DNA of 43,421 nucleotides. Origin: a virus. The notes below the pieces were generated by a model. It did not search any database. It was not told where the DNA came from and saw only the letters and a program-made list of their open reading frames with translations. A program made the translations under genes and the position numbers. The stretch's first letter is position 1. Every line of letters begins with the position of its first letter. Shown here one piece after another: positions 21,551 through 31,600 of the stretch. Location of the stretch: positions 1-43,421 of the IMG/VR virus record IMGVR_UViG_3300030118_005441; one strand, 5' to 3'.

Positions 21551-22765
21551 ATGAGTGAAGATATTAAAACTTTAGTGTCCGAGATGGGTTCGGCTTTTGA
21601 GGAGTTCAAAAAAAGCTATGACGAAAAATTGGACAAGATGGCTAAAGGACAGGAAGATTCAGCGCTTGATGCTAAATTAGCCGCTATCGAAGCAAAGATG
21701 GACAGCTATGAAGACATCAATCAAAGAATGGTTCAGTCTCAAAAAAGCCAAGAAGCTCTTATGGAGCAGATGGATAGGGTGGAGGTCGCGATGCGTAGAC
21801 CTAACTCTGGATTTTCAACAAAGCAAATTGACGAAGGCATATCAGCCTTTGACGCTTATTGCAGAAAAGGAATTGAGGGATTAAGCCCTGATGAAAAGAA
21901 AGCATTGACTGTTTCTAATGATTCAACTGGCGGATATCTTGCACCTCCTGAGTACGTGAGAGAGTTGATCAAAGATATTACTGAAATATCGCCAATCAGA
22001 TCAATTGCAAGAATCAGACAAACAGCACAGCGTTCAATACAGATGCCAAAGAGAACTGGCACTTTTGCGGCGCAGTGGGTTGCTGAATCAGGAACAAGAT
22101 CAGAGACAACTGGATATCAAGTTGGCTTGGAAGAGATACCTGCTCATGAATACTATGCGTTGGTGGATATCTCTGAGCAAGACCTCGAAGATTCAGTATT
22201 TGATCTTGAAGCGGAAATGCAATCAGAATTTGCCGAGCAGTTTGCGAAAGCAGAGGGTGCGGCATTTGTATCTGGTAACGCGGTAGGTAAGCCCGAAGGA
22301 TTCATGACAAACTCTGATGTTTCTGAAGTAGTATCTGGTAACGGAACTGCTTTGACAGGCGATGGTCTAATTACTTTGGTTCACAGCGTAAAAGCTGAGT
22401 ATTCTGCAAATGCGACTTTTGTTTTTAACAGAAGCACATTGGCGGCAATTCGAAAGTTAAAAGATACAGCGGGACAATATGTTTTCCAAGCAGGGATGAT
22501 GTTAACTGGTGGACCAATGACGACTGTTTTAGGACACCCGTACATTCAAGCGACTGATATGCCAAACGTAGGAGCAGGTAATTTCCCTGTTGCGTTTGGT
22601 GATTTCAGAAGAGGATACATGATAGTTGACCGCGTTTCTCTTGCAGTTTTACGTGACCCATTTACTCAAGCAACAACTGGAAATATCCGATATGTTGCAA
22701 GACGTAGAGTTGGTGGTCAGGTAATTTTGCCAGAGGCTATCGTTAAACAAAAAGTTTCAGCGTAA
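21551..22765 (+). CDS. Major capsid protein, HK97 fold
   Basis: The 404-residue protein is of the Phage_capsid family. Residues about 15-80 form a charged coiled coil like the HK97 delta domain that acts as internal scaffold and is removed by the protease. The shell part starts near GGYLAPPEYVRELI (about 118-131) and includes GTRSETTGYQVGLEEIPAHE and the late segment DRVSLAVLRDPFTQA. GAGG precedes the ATG. The position right after the S78 protease is standard. Confidence 0.93.
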   Translation: MSEDIKTLVSEMGSAFEEFKKSYDEKLDKMAKGQEDSALDAKLAAIEAKMDSYEDINQRMVQSQKSQEALMEQMDRVEVAMRRPNSGFSTKQIDEGISAFDAYCRKGIEGLSPDEKKALTVSNDSTGGYLAPPEYVRELIKDITEISPIRSIARIRQTAQRSIQMPKRTGTFAAQWVAESGTRSETTGYQVGLEEIPAHEYYALVDISEQDLEDSVFDLEAEMQSEFAEQFAKAEGAAFVSGNAVGKPEGFMTNSDVSEVVSGNGTALTGDGLITLVHSVKAEYSANATFVFNRSTLAAIRKLKDTAGQYVFQAGMMLTGGPMTTVLGHPYIQATDMPNVGAGNFPVAFGDFRRGYMIVDRVSLAVLRDPFTQATTGNIRYVARRRVGGQVILPEAIVKQKVSA

Positions 22766-22778
22766 GGAGGACTAAAAG

Positions 22779-23237
22779 ATGAGAGATTTAGGTAATAATT
22801 TAACTCCTGTAATAATGACTGCGGCTGTCGTTGCATCTGGAAATGCTACAACTACAACTGGCTCAGAGATCGATTTACAAGGTTTCGAGGGTGCTTTTGT
22901 AATGTGTAATTCTGGTGCGGAAGGCGACACATTATCTAGTAGTTTGAAATACGAAATGAAGTTATTTCATGGAGATACAAGCGGCTCTTTGACCGCTGTA
23001 TCAAGTCAATTAGATGTAACGGATGCGGCTATTGCTTCAGACGGAACTTGGTTGACGCTAGATGATAATGCTGAGACGCCTCAAGTGTCTGGAATAGGAT
23101 ATGTGGGTGGCAAGCGATTTATCAGAGTTGATATTGTCAGAACTGGCAATCACAGCACTGGTACACCGATGTCATTAACTTGCATAAAAGGACATCCAAG
23201 ACATGCAGGCGGTGCTTCAACTTACAACCTAGCATAA
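22779..23237 (+). CDS. Probable capsid decoration protein
   Basis: The 152-residue, beta-rich protein (MRDLGNNLTPVIMTAAVVAS, then EIDLQGFEGAFVMCNSGAEG) resembles a set of conserved proteins encoded just after the major capsid gene in many phages, with the recurring DLQGF segment. A role as shell decoration or stabiliser is inferred from position and beta content. A very strong ribosome-binding site (AAGGAGG) precedes the start, which fits a protein needed in many copies. A terminator follows. Confidence 0.6.
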   Translation: MRDLGNNLTPVIMTAAVVASGNATTTTGSEIDLQGFEGAFVMCNSGAEGDTLSSSLKYEMKLFHGDTSGSLTAVSSQLDVTDAAIASDGTWLTLDDNAETPQVSGIGYVGGKRFIRVDIVRTGNHSTGTPMSLTCIKGHPRHAGGASTYNLA

Positions 23238-23245
23238 GGATAAAT

Positions 23246-23274
23246 GGGGGTTTCTTTAGAGGCCCCCTTTATTT
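23246..23274 (+). terminator. Intrinsic terminator after the capsid genes
   Basis: GGGGGTTTC (23246-23254) can pair with GAGGCCCCC (23259-23267), with two G-U pairs, around a TTTA loop. TTTATTT follows at 23268-23274. It separates the highly expressed capsid genes from the fibre cassette. Confidence 0.75.
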
Positions 23275-23285
23275 GAGGATTTATT

Positions 23286-23606
23286 ATGAGCAAGACATAC
23301 AAAATTATTGTTCCCAAGCCTGCAACCAACGATGAGCAAGGTCTCACAACAAAGCTTTATGAAGCGGGAAGTATCGTAACAGCTGATGCACCGTGGAAAG
23401 AAGATTTGATGGCAGTATTTGAGGAGAACGGTTGGGCGATGGAATGTAAAGTTCAAGACACAACGGGAATGGAAAGAGCGCGAAATGAAAAAGGACATTA
23501 CGTAGCAGATGATCCAAGCACCCCAGAAGTCAATGAAGCTTACGTTCAAAAGCCAAAGAAAAAAGCAACAGCAAAGAAAAAAGCTACACCTAAGAAAAAA
23601 TCTTAA
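23286..23606 (+). CDS. Virion-associated protein with a histone-like lysine tail
   Basis: The 106-residue protein has ARNEKGHYVADDPSTPEVNE (about 61-80), a motif I recall from structural proteins of marine phages. It ends in a Lys-Ala-Pro-rich tail (residues about 88-106) like histone H1 or lysine-rich DNA-binding tails. The N-terminal half (KIIVPKPATNDEQG, ITADAPWKED) looks folded. It may link to capsid or bind DNA; this is inference. Its own ribosome-binding site (GAGG) lies after the terminator. Confidence 0.6.
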   Translation: MSKTYKIIVPKPATNDEQGLTTKLYEAGSIVTADAPWKEDLMAVFEENGWAMECKVQDTTGMERARNEKGHYVADDPSTPEVNEAYVQKPKKKATAKKKATPKKKS

Positions 23607-23618
23607 AGGCAATAAGCC

Positions 23619-23951
23619 ATGACGACACTATTTCTGGTTCAGGGAGATACAGGGCCACAGGTTCAAGTTAATCTGACCCGTGCTGACACTGGTTCTGCTG
23701 TCGATTGTTCTGGTTCTACATGCACGATGAAAGTACGAGCAAGAGGATCAGATTCCACCTTGTTTACTTTGACAGCGGCAAACTCTGGCACTAATTTTCA
23801 AAACGGTATTTTGACGTTTGCGTTTGGAAATAATCTTGCATCCATAGATGCGGGGACATATGAAGGAGAGGTCAATGTCGTTTTTTCTGATGGTTCAATT
23901 GAAACAGTTTTTGAGGTTGTTGACTTTGTAGTAAGAGATGACTTTAGTTGA
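23619..23951 (+). CDS. BppU N-terminal-like beta-sandwich protein
   Basis: The 110-residue protein (MTTLFLVQGDTGPQVQVNL...) has the pattern of the N-terminal domain of baseplate upper proteins (BppU_N): a start like QGDTGP, then a beta-sandwich with SGSTCTMKVRARG and GTYEGEVNVVFSDG. In phages such domains anchor fibres or receptor-binding proteins. Its stop overlaps the TTG start of the next gene (TTGA), coupling it to the repeat protein. Confidence 0.6.
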   Translation: MTTLFLVQGDTGPQVQVNLTRADTGSAVDCSGSTCTMKVRARGSDSTLFTLTAANSGTNFQNGILTFAFGNNLASIDAGTYEGEVNVVFSDGSIETVFEVVDFVVRDDFS

Positions 23952-25132
23952 GTTTAATAAAACTTTCTCTTACTGACAAATCGATTCGCAAGGTTGTTGT
24001 CGATAAGTCTCTGCTTCACTCGATAACGGACAAATCTTTAAGAGCAAGTTTTGAAACGGGAATATTTTTTCGATTCATCGAATTCGAGAACTCTCTTTCT
24101 GCAAGTCAAAGCATATCTTTAACAGTAGGTAAAGGATTCGCAAATGCGTTAGTATTAACGGATGAGCCATCACTAGGATCAACAAAAACATTTTCCAATT
24201 CGGCAACTGTTGGGGATGAACCAAGTTTCCCGTTTGGTAAAGTAATATCAAACACAGTTGACTTTTCTGACGATCCATCTTTTGCTTTAGGTTTAAGTTT
24301 CAACAATTCTGCAATTGTAATTGACTCGCCATCTTTGGGATCACAAAAAAGTTTTTCCAACTCCGCTGTTTTTACAGATAATGATGTCATTGTCCCAAAC
24401 AAAGTAATAAACAATGCTGTTAGTTTAGGCGATGAACCAAGTTTCCCATTTGGTAAAATTTTAAACAATTCATTTGCAGGCGCAGATTCACCCTCTTTGA
24501 ATCCACAGAAAGGTTTTTCAAATTCTGGGGCTCTCTCAGACGATGATTTGCTCACCCTTACAAAGATACTCAGTGATGCGTCAAGTATCGCAGAAAGCGA
24601 AACACGAGCAATAATCAAGCCTCTCAGCAACGCTTTAGGGTTAACAGATGAAGAGGTTGTTCAACCAAACAAAATATTCTCAAATGCAAGTGCGTTGACT
24701 GATAATGACGTTGTTTCTCTATCTAAATTAAGAGCGAACAGTTTTGTTGGTGCTGATAATGACACAATTCTGATTGGAAAAGTATTTGCAAATAGTGCCG
24801 CATTTACAGATGTCCAAGCGTTACCACTGAACAAGGTCGTCAATAATTCTGCTAATTTTACAGATTCACCAAGCTTTAGCAGATTAATTCAATTATCGGA
24901 TACTGCTTTTGTGACGGATGATGCAGACGGTGTGGCAGGAGATGACAGTACCTTTACATTTGTAAAAACTATTTCCAATTTCACTGTTTTGAGTGATAAT
25001 GATATTATTGCTTTCGGAAGTGTCCAAAACAACAGTGTTGGGCTGAGTGATGCAGGAGTTGGCAGAAGTCAAGGTTACTGCGCTTTTGATTATTTCGCAG
25101 AAGATTATGTTGGATCAAGTTTCACTTTTTGA
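23948..25132 (+). CDS. Repeat protein of about 17 units of 18 residues, probable fibre shaft
   Basis: The 394-residue protein is made almost wholly of 18-residue units from residue 46 on, with consensus N-S-A-x-x-x-D-x-x-S-x-x-x-x-K-x-x-S. Examples are NSATVGDEPSFPFGKVIS and NASALTDNDVVSLSKLRA. One unit near the end has an eight-residue insertion. Regular short units with conserved Asn and Asp suggest a beta-solenoid or trimeric fibre. The start must be TTG 23948, overlapping the upstream stop, because no ATG exists in this frame nearby. It has no signal peptide. The C-terminal 25 residues (YCAFDYFAEDYVGSSF) are aromatic. Family not recognised. Confidence 0.7.
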   Translation: MSLIKLSLTDKSIRKVVVDKSLLHSITDKSLRASFETGIFFRFIEFENSLSASQSISLTVGKGFANALVLTDEPSLGSTKTFSNSATVGDEPSFPFGKVISNTVDFSDDPSFALGLSFNNSAIVIDSPSLGSQKSFSNSAVFTDNDVIVPNKVINNAVSLGDEPSFPFGKILNNSFAGADSPSLNPQKGFSNSGALSDDDLLTLTKILSDASSIAESETRAIIKPLSNALGLTDEEVVQPNKIFSNASALTDNDVVSLSKLRANSFVGADNDTILIGKVFANSAAFTDVQALPLNKVVNNSANFTDSPSFSRLIQLSDTAFVTDDADGVAGDDSTFTFVKTISNFTVLSDNDIIAFGSVQNNSVGLSDAGVGRSQGYCAFDYFAEDYVGSSFTF

Positions 25133-25144
25133 TAAGGTATAAAT

Positions 25145-25597
25145 ATGGACAATCAAACAAACATCAAACTCAACGGAGAACTAGAGATAGTTTTACGTGA
25201 TAAGTTTGGAAAAATTAAAGAAAAAAGAACTGAGAAGAATTTGATCGTAACGGTTGGTTTGACGTTCATTTGTTCTCGTATGACAGGTACATCTAAAAAC
25301 GTGATGTCTCATATGGCACTTGGATCAGGTACAACTGCGGCGGCGGCAGGTCAGACCGATTTAGTATCGATTCTTGGCTCGAGGGAAGCCTTAGACAGCG
25401 CAACACCTTCAACCAATACTGTTGTATATGTTTCGTCTTTCGAAGCAGGAGAAGGCACTGGTGCGGTTACAGAGGCAGGCATCTTCAATGCTAGTAGTAG
25501 TGGGGACATGCTTTGTCGAACTGTTTTTCCTGTGGTGAACAAAGCGTCAGACGATACAATGTCTGTTACTTGGACTATTACACTCACAGCATCATAA
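25145..25597 (+). CDS. Conserved virion protein, probable fibre adaptor
   Basis: The 150-residue protein has ALGSGTTAAAAGQTDL (about 58-73), then FEAGEGTGAVTEAGIFNASS (about 98-117) and MLCRTVFPVVNKA. I recall this motif set from fibre-associated proteins in marine phages. An N-terminal basic stretch precedes it. It stands right before the giant fibre gene and may join fibre to tail; this is inference. AAGG lies upstream of the ATG. Confidence 0.6.
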   Translation: MDNQTNIKLNGELEIVLRDKFGKIKEKRTEKNLIVTVGLTFICSRMTGTSKNVMSHMALGSGTTAAAAGQTDLVSILGSREALDSATPSTNTVVYVSSFEAGEGTGAVTEAGIFNASSSGDMLCRTVFPVVNKASDDTMSVTWTITLTAS

Positions 25598-25607
25598 GAG
25601 TTAGCAC

Positions 25608-28600
25608 ATGGCTACAATAGTCACGCGCAGTGGTAAAGGGTCGCCTCTTACTAATAACGAGGTTGATGCTAACTTTACCAACTTAAATTCCGACAAACTT
25701 GAAATTGGCGGTGGGACGCTCACGGGCGCTCTCACTGTTGATTCAGGTATTTCCATTGATAATATAACCATTGACGGTACTGAGATCGATCTCTCTTCTG
25801 GCGACCTGACATTAGATGTAGCAGGAAACATCATTCTTGATGCAGATGGTGGAAGTATTTCCTTCAAAGATGGAGGTGTAACAAAAGGTCAAATACAAAA
25901 CTCTTCGAATGATTTAGTTTTAAAAGTAAATACAGAAAACAGCGATTTAAAACTCCAAGGCAATGATGGAGGAAGTTTAATCACAGCCCTTTCTCTTGAT
26001 ATGTCCGATGCAGGCACGGCGATATTTAACGCGGGTGCAAGTTTTACAAAAAATATAGAAATCAACGGTGTCAATACAACAAGTGGTTGTCATATTCAAT
26101 TTACAAACGCGGCGGCTAGTAAAGTTTTTCAAATTGGTGCAGGACAAGCAGGTATAACTAACGCGGGTTTTGTTTTACGGAACGTCACTGATAGCACTTT
26201 CCCTTTAGTCATAAGCGACTCAGATGCGGCTACGTTTACAGGAGCAGTCACAGCCAATGCAGGTATTTCTGTAGATAATATAACTATTGATGGCACTGAG
26301 ATCGATTTATCTTCTGGTGATTTAACAATTGACGTTGCGGGTGACATTATTTTTGATGCTGATGGAGATGATTTTATTTTTGCCGCAGGTGGCACGAACA
26401 TAGGTAAAATAACTAATTCGTCAACTGATTTTTTAATTAGGTCGCTAGTACAAGATAAAGACATAATATTTAAAGGGGATGACAGCGGAACTACTATTAC
26501 AGCCCTCACCCTTGATATGTCAGAAGCAGGAGCCGCAACATTTAATGCAGGTGCTACTTTTGGCGGACGCGTGGGCATCGGTGGGTCTTCTACTTTTTCA
26601 ACCTTAGAAGTAATTGGAGATAAAACCGAAAGCGATAATCTACAGCTTACCCTTAAAGGTTCTACAGACACCAATAAACAAATGATAATGGGTTTTGATA
26701 CAACAGCAAATACTGCTCATATCACAACTCAAATAGCAGGTTCTGCACCAACTCCCCTTATATTTAAAACAGGTAATGTTGTATTTAACGAAAGCTCAGT
26801 AGACGCAGACTTTCGAGTGGAGTCTAACGGCAACGCTAATATGCTGTTTGTTGATGGTGGCAATGATCGCGTTGGGGTGGGAACTGGAAGCCCGTCCCAT
26901 ACTATGCATGTCGTAAGTGCAGGTAACGGAGAAATAAAAGCTGAAAGGACTAGTGGTGCGGCAATTTTATTGCAAGCTCAATCAGCAAACGGAAAAATAG
27001 GAACTTCCACAAATCATAATTTAGGTCTTAACACGAATGGCACGACAAGATTAACTATTGATACAAATGGCAAAGTATTAATTAACGATAGCTCTAGTCA
27101 TACCTCAGACTTTTTACAAATAGAAACGCCTGCATCTGGAGGTGGTCATGGTATACAGATAAGAAGAAACGATGCAAACAATGACCAAACAGTAGGAGCA
27201 ATCACATTTGGTAACAACACCGACACAGACCTAGCGCAAATATCTGCAAAAACAGATGGTGATAGCAACAGCGGAGACAGCGGTGCATTACTGTTTAGCA
27301 CACAAACAACAGGCGGTTCGCTTACGGAGCGCCTTAGAATTACTTCAACAGGAAGTTTAGCGAAAACAAGTGGTGATTTAACGCTAGACGTTGCGGGTGA
27401 CATTATTCTTGATGCTGATGGTGGAGATATTGTTTTTAAAGATGGCGGAAGTTCAATAGGACGATTTAAAAATAATTCAGGTAATTTTGTAATAAAATCT
27501 GAAGGTTCAGACGATGATTTAATATTTAAAGGTAACGATGGCGGTAGTGAAATCACAGCCGTTACTTTTGATATGTCTAATGCAGGTGCGGCTACGTTTA
27601 ATTCTAATATATCAGCGGGCGATATTTCTGGCGGTATTATCACAGCTTCAAGCAGTTCAGACTATCCATTACGAGTAAATAGCACAGACGCTTTTTCTGG
27701 AATCGTTATAGCAGATAATACCAGTACCACAAATGGAAATGTAATCTCTGTAACAGGAGATAACATGAACTTTTTCACAGGTGGTACATCCTCTAGCACA
27801 GATATTGCACTTACTCTTGCCAGTAATAATAACGCAACTTTTACTGGAAGTATTACTGCAAGTGGTGGGCAAATTAAAAATGCTAATAATGCAAACGCAA
27901 GCAGTCACAACTTTCTTGTTGAAACAACTAATAAAAGTAATAGTCTTTATGCTTATGGTGCTGACCGCAACGGCACGATGTATGGCATAAAAGTTGATGG
28001 TGGAATAGTAGCTGAAAACTTATTAACAAGGTCATCTGGCACATCAAATTTAAGATTAGGGAACAATGCAGGACAAAATATTGAAAGCGGTGGTAATTAT
28101 AATACTGTCGTGGGTGATAATGCAGGTAATGCGATTACTACGGGTGACCAAAATGTAGCTATTGGCTATAACTCACTTAAAACTGAAGACACAGGAAGTC
28201 GTTCCATAGCTATTGGTTCATCTGCATTAAAACTACAAAATGCAGGTGATGTCAACGCTTATAATATTGGTATAGGACACAACTCAGGTATTAATATCAC
28301 CACGGGCGTTCAAAACACTTTAGTGGGTGGTTTATCAGGTGATGCACTTACGGACGCTGACTATAACACAGTACTTGGATATGCCGCATTATCTTTCGAC
28401 ACTAAAGGATCAGGTGCTGTAGCGATAGGCTATGCCGCTTTAAATGATCAAAATTTTTCATCAGCTACGACTAATTATAATGTCGCTATAGGATATTTCG
28501 CAGGTGGTGAAGTAACCACAGGCATTCAAAACACGATTATTGGTGGCTTGGCAGGTGATGCTATCACTGACGCTGACGCTAACACAGCACTTGGATATTC

Positions 28601-31600
28601 CGCATTAAGTTCTGATACACTTGGGAGTAACTCTGTAGCTATCGGACGTGCCGCATTACAGGCTCAAAACTTTACCTCTGCAACTAATAATTACAATACA
28701 GCGGTGGGTTCTAATGCAGGTTTCTCAATAACTACAGGATTTGACAACACTTTAATTGGAGGGCTAGCAGGTGATGCCCTTACAGATGCAGATTATAACA
28801 CAGCTGTTGGAAGAAGTGCTTTAACATCAGACACACTTGGTAGCAGGTCCGTAGCTTTAGGGTACGCGACTTTAGCAACTCAAAACTTTACTTCAGCCAC
28901 TAATGCTTACAATATCGGAGTGGGCTATAATGCAGGTAACGATATAACCACAGGGGTAAATAATACTCTAATAGGTGGGTTAGCAGGAGACGCACTTACA
29001 ACTTCGACTAGAAATACTGTATTAGGTTATACCGCTTTAGGTTCAGAAACAGCAGGTCAATATAATACAGCATTAGGATATGCCGCTTTAGCACTACAAA
29101 ATAACACGGGTGGCGGTAATATTTATAACACCGCTGTAGGTTACAATGCAGGCGCACAAGTGACCACAGGAAAAAACAATACCCTTATCGGTTCTTTATC
29201 AGGTGATGCAATAACAACTTCTTCAAATAATACAGCGGTAGGTTACAACAGTCTTTCAAGTCTTACTGAGGGTGACAACAATGTTGCTGTAGGCGGTGAT
29301 TCTTTATTTTCCAACACGGTCGGAGACAAAAACGTAGCGGTTGGTAGAAGCGCATTGTTGAATTTTAACCCTGCATCAAATGCTGACACCTACAATACAG
29401 CAGTTGGACATGAAGCAGGTAAATCAGTCACCACAGCCACACAAAATGTTCTTATGGGAGGACTTGCCGGAGATTCACTTACGACAGGCAGTAATAATGT
29501 AGCAATTGGTTATACAGCTTTAGGGGTTGATACAGCAGGCGCAAGTTCTGTTGCTATAGGGGCTTTCGCTTTAGACGCTCAGAATCTTTCGGTTAATTCA
29601 TATAATGTGGCAATAGGTAGAGATGCAGGTGGTTCAGTAACCACAGGATTTCAAAACACCCTTATCGGTGGTCTAGCAGGAGACGCACTTACAGATGCAG
29701 ATTACAATGTAGCGGTGGGAAGCGTTGCCTTAAGTACAGATACTTTAGGCAGTAGGTCAACTGCTATAGGATACAATGCTTTAGCAAATCAAAACTTTAC
29801 ATCAGCAACGGACACCCATAATACAGCGGTTGGTTTTCATGCAGGTTTAGCTGTAACCACAGGGATTAACAACACTCTCATTGGCGGCCTAGCAGGAGAT
29901 GCTTTAACAGCAGGTTCAGATAACACCGTAATAGGACGCGGTGCTCTTACAAACGATACAACAGGAAGCAGAAGTGTTGCCATTGGAAATTACAGTCTTG
30001 CAACTCAAAACGGAACAACTGGCAATGTGTATAATACTGCGATTGGGTATAGTGCAGGAACCTCAATAACCACAGGAACACAAAACACCCTTATTGGTGG
30101 ACTAGCAGGTGACGCGCTTACTGTTGCATTTAACAATGTTGCTTTGGGTTATGCCGCTTTAGGTAATGATTTAAAAGGCGGCAGGAGCGTGGCTATTGGA
30201 ACTGAATCCTTAACCACCCAACAATTTGGCGTTACCACAAATGTTTATAATGTAGGAGTAGGTCATCAGGCCGGAAGATTAATTACTTCAGGATTTCAAA
30301 ACACCCTGATAGGAGGATTTGCAGGTGATGCACTTACCGATGCTGACTACAACATTGCGATTGGTCAAGGAGCGTTGGGTGCTGATACTCTTGGAAGCAG
30401 GGCTGTAGGCATTGGTGTTTTTGCGTTAAACGAACAAAATTTTTCTTCAGCAACAGATAATTACAATGTTGCGATGGGTTTCTATGCAGGTAGAAAAATT
30501 ACCACAGGCTTTGATAACACCATCATCGGTGGTTTGGCAGGTGATGCTCTTACTAATTCAAGTTATAACGTAGCGGTTGGAAGAAGCACTTTATCAACCG
30601 ATACACTAGGCTCAAGAAATGTCGCAATTGGATGGTCAGCTTTAGCTACACAAAATTTTACGTCTGCAACTACATCTTATAATGTTGGATTAGGATTCCA
30701 AGCAGGTAATCAGATAACTATAGGAACCAATAATACTTTAGTCGGAAGTCTTGCAGGTGATGCTCTAACAGATTCAGATAGAAACGCAGTGTTAGGTTAT
30801 AACGCTTTAGGTCAAGAAACACTAGGTCAATATAATGTGGCAGTAGGTTATGCCGCTTTAGCCACACAAAATAATACTAGTGCCACTAATGTTTATAACG
30901 TAGCAGTGGGTTACAACGCAGGTGGTGCAGTAACTACAGGAACTACCAATACACTTGTTGGTGGACTTGCAGGAGATGCAATTACAATAGGCAGTGAAAA
31001 TGTTGCTATGGGTTATGGTGCTCTAGGAGCTAATGTATCTGGAGACCGCACAGTTGCAATAGGATATAATGCATTAGCCGCACAAAATAATGGCACAACC
31101 ACATTTGATGCTAATAATACTGCCGTTGGATTTCATGCAGGTTTAGCAATAACAACTGGAACACGAAATGTTGCTATAGGTTCAGATGCTTTAGCGACAG
31201 CAGATGATGATGGCAGAAACATTGCTATCGGTTATGCCGCCTTGAATCTTATGAATACTGGAAACTCTACACCTTACAACGTAGCCATAGGATATAACGC
31301 AGGTGCTTCAATGACCACCGCACTTCAAAATACAATCTTGGGTGCTTTAGCAGGAGATGGTTTACAAGCAGGTGGCGAAAATGTCGCATTAGGTTATGAA
31401 GCATTAACTGACTCATCAGCATCTACTGGCAATACAGCAGTGGGTCATCAGGCAATGGCTAACATGGCTGATGGTGACAGCAACGTAGCTATCGGTAAAT
31501 TAGCCATGTTTGGTGGTAGCAGTTCTGATGCAAACAATAATGTTGCAGTGGGCTCACAAGCATTAAGACTTACCACGACAGGAGGTAACAATGTAGCTGT

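Noticed and set aside
24106-24630. Long minus-strand frame of 174 codons opposite the 18-residue-repeat gene
   Set aside because: It is a by-product of the repetitive coding strand, has no ribosome-binding site and lies antisense to a clear gene. The same holds for minus frames at 26129-26674, 27146-27643 and 32393-32941.
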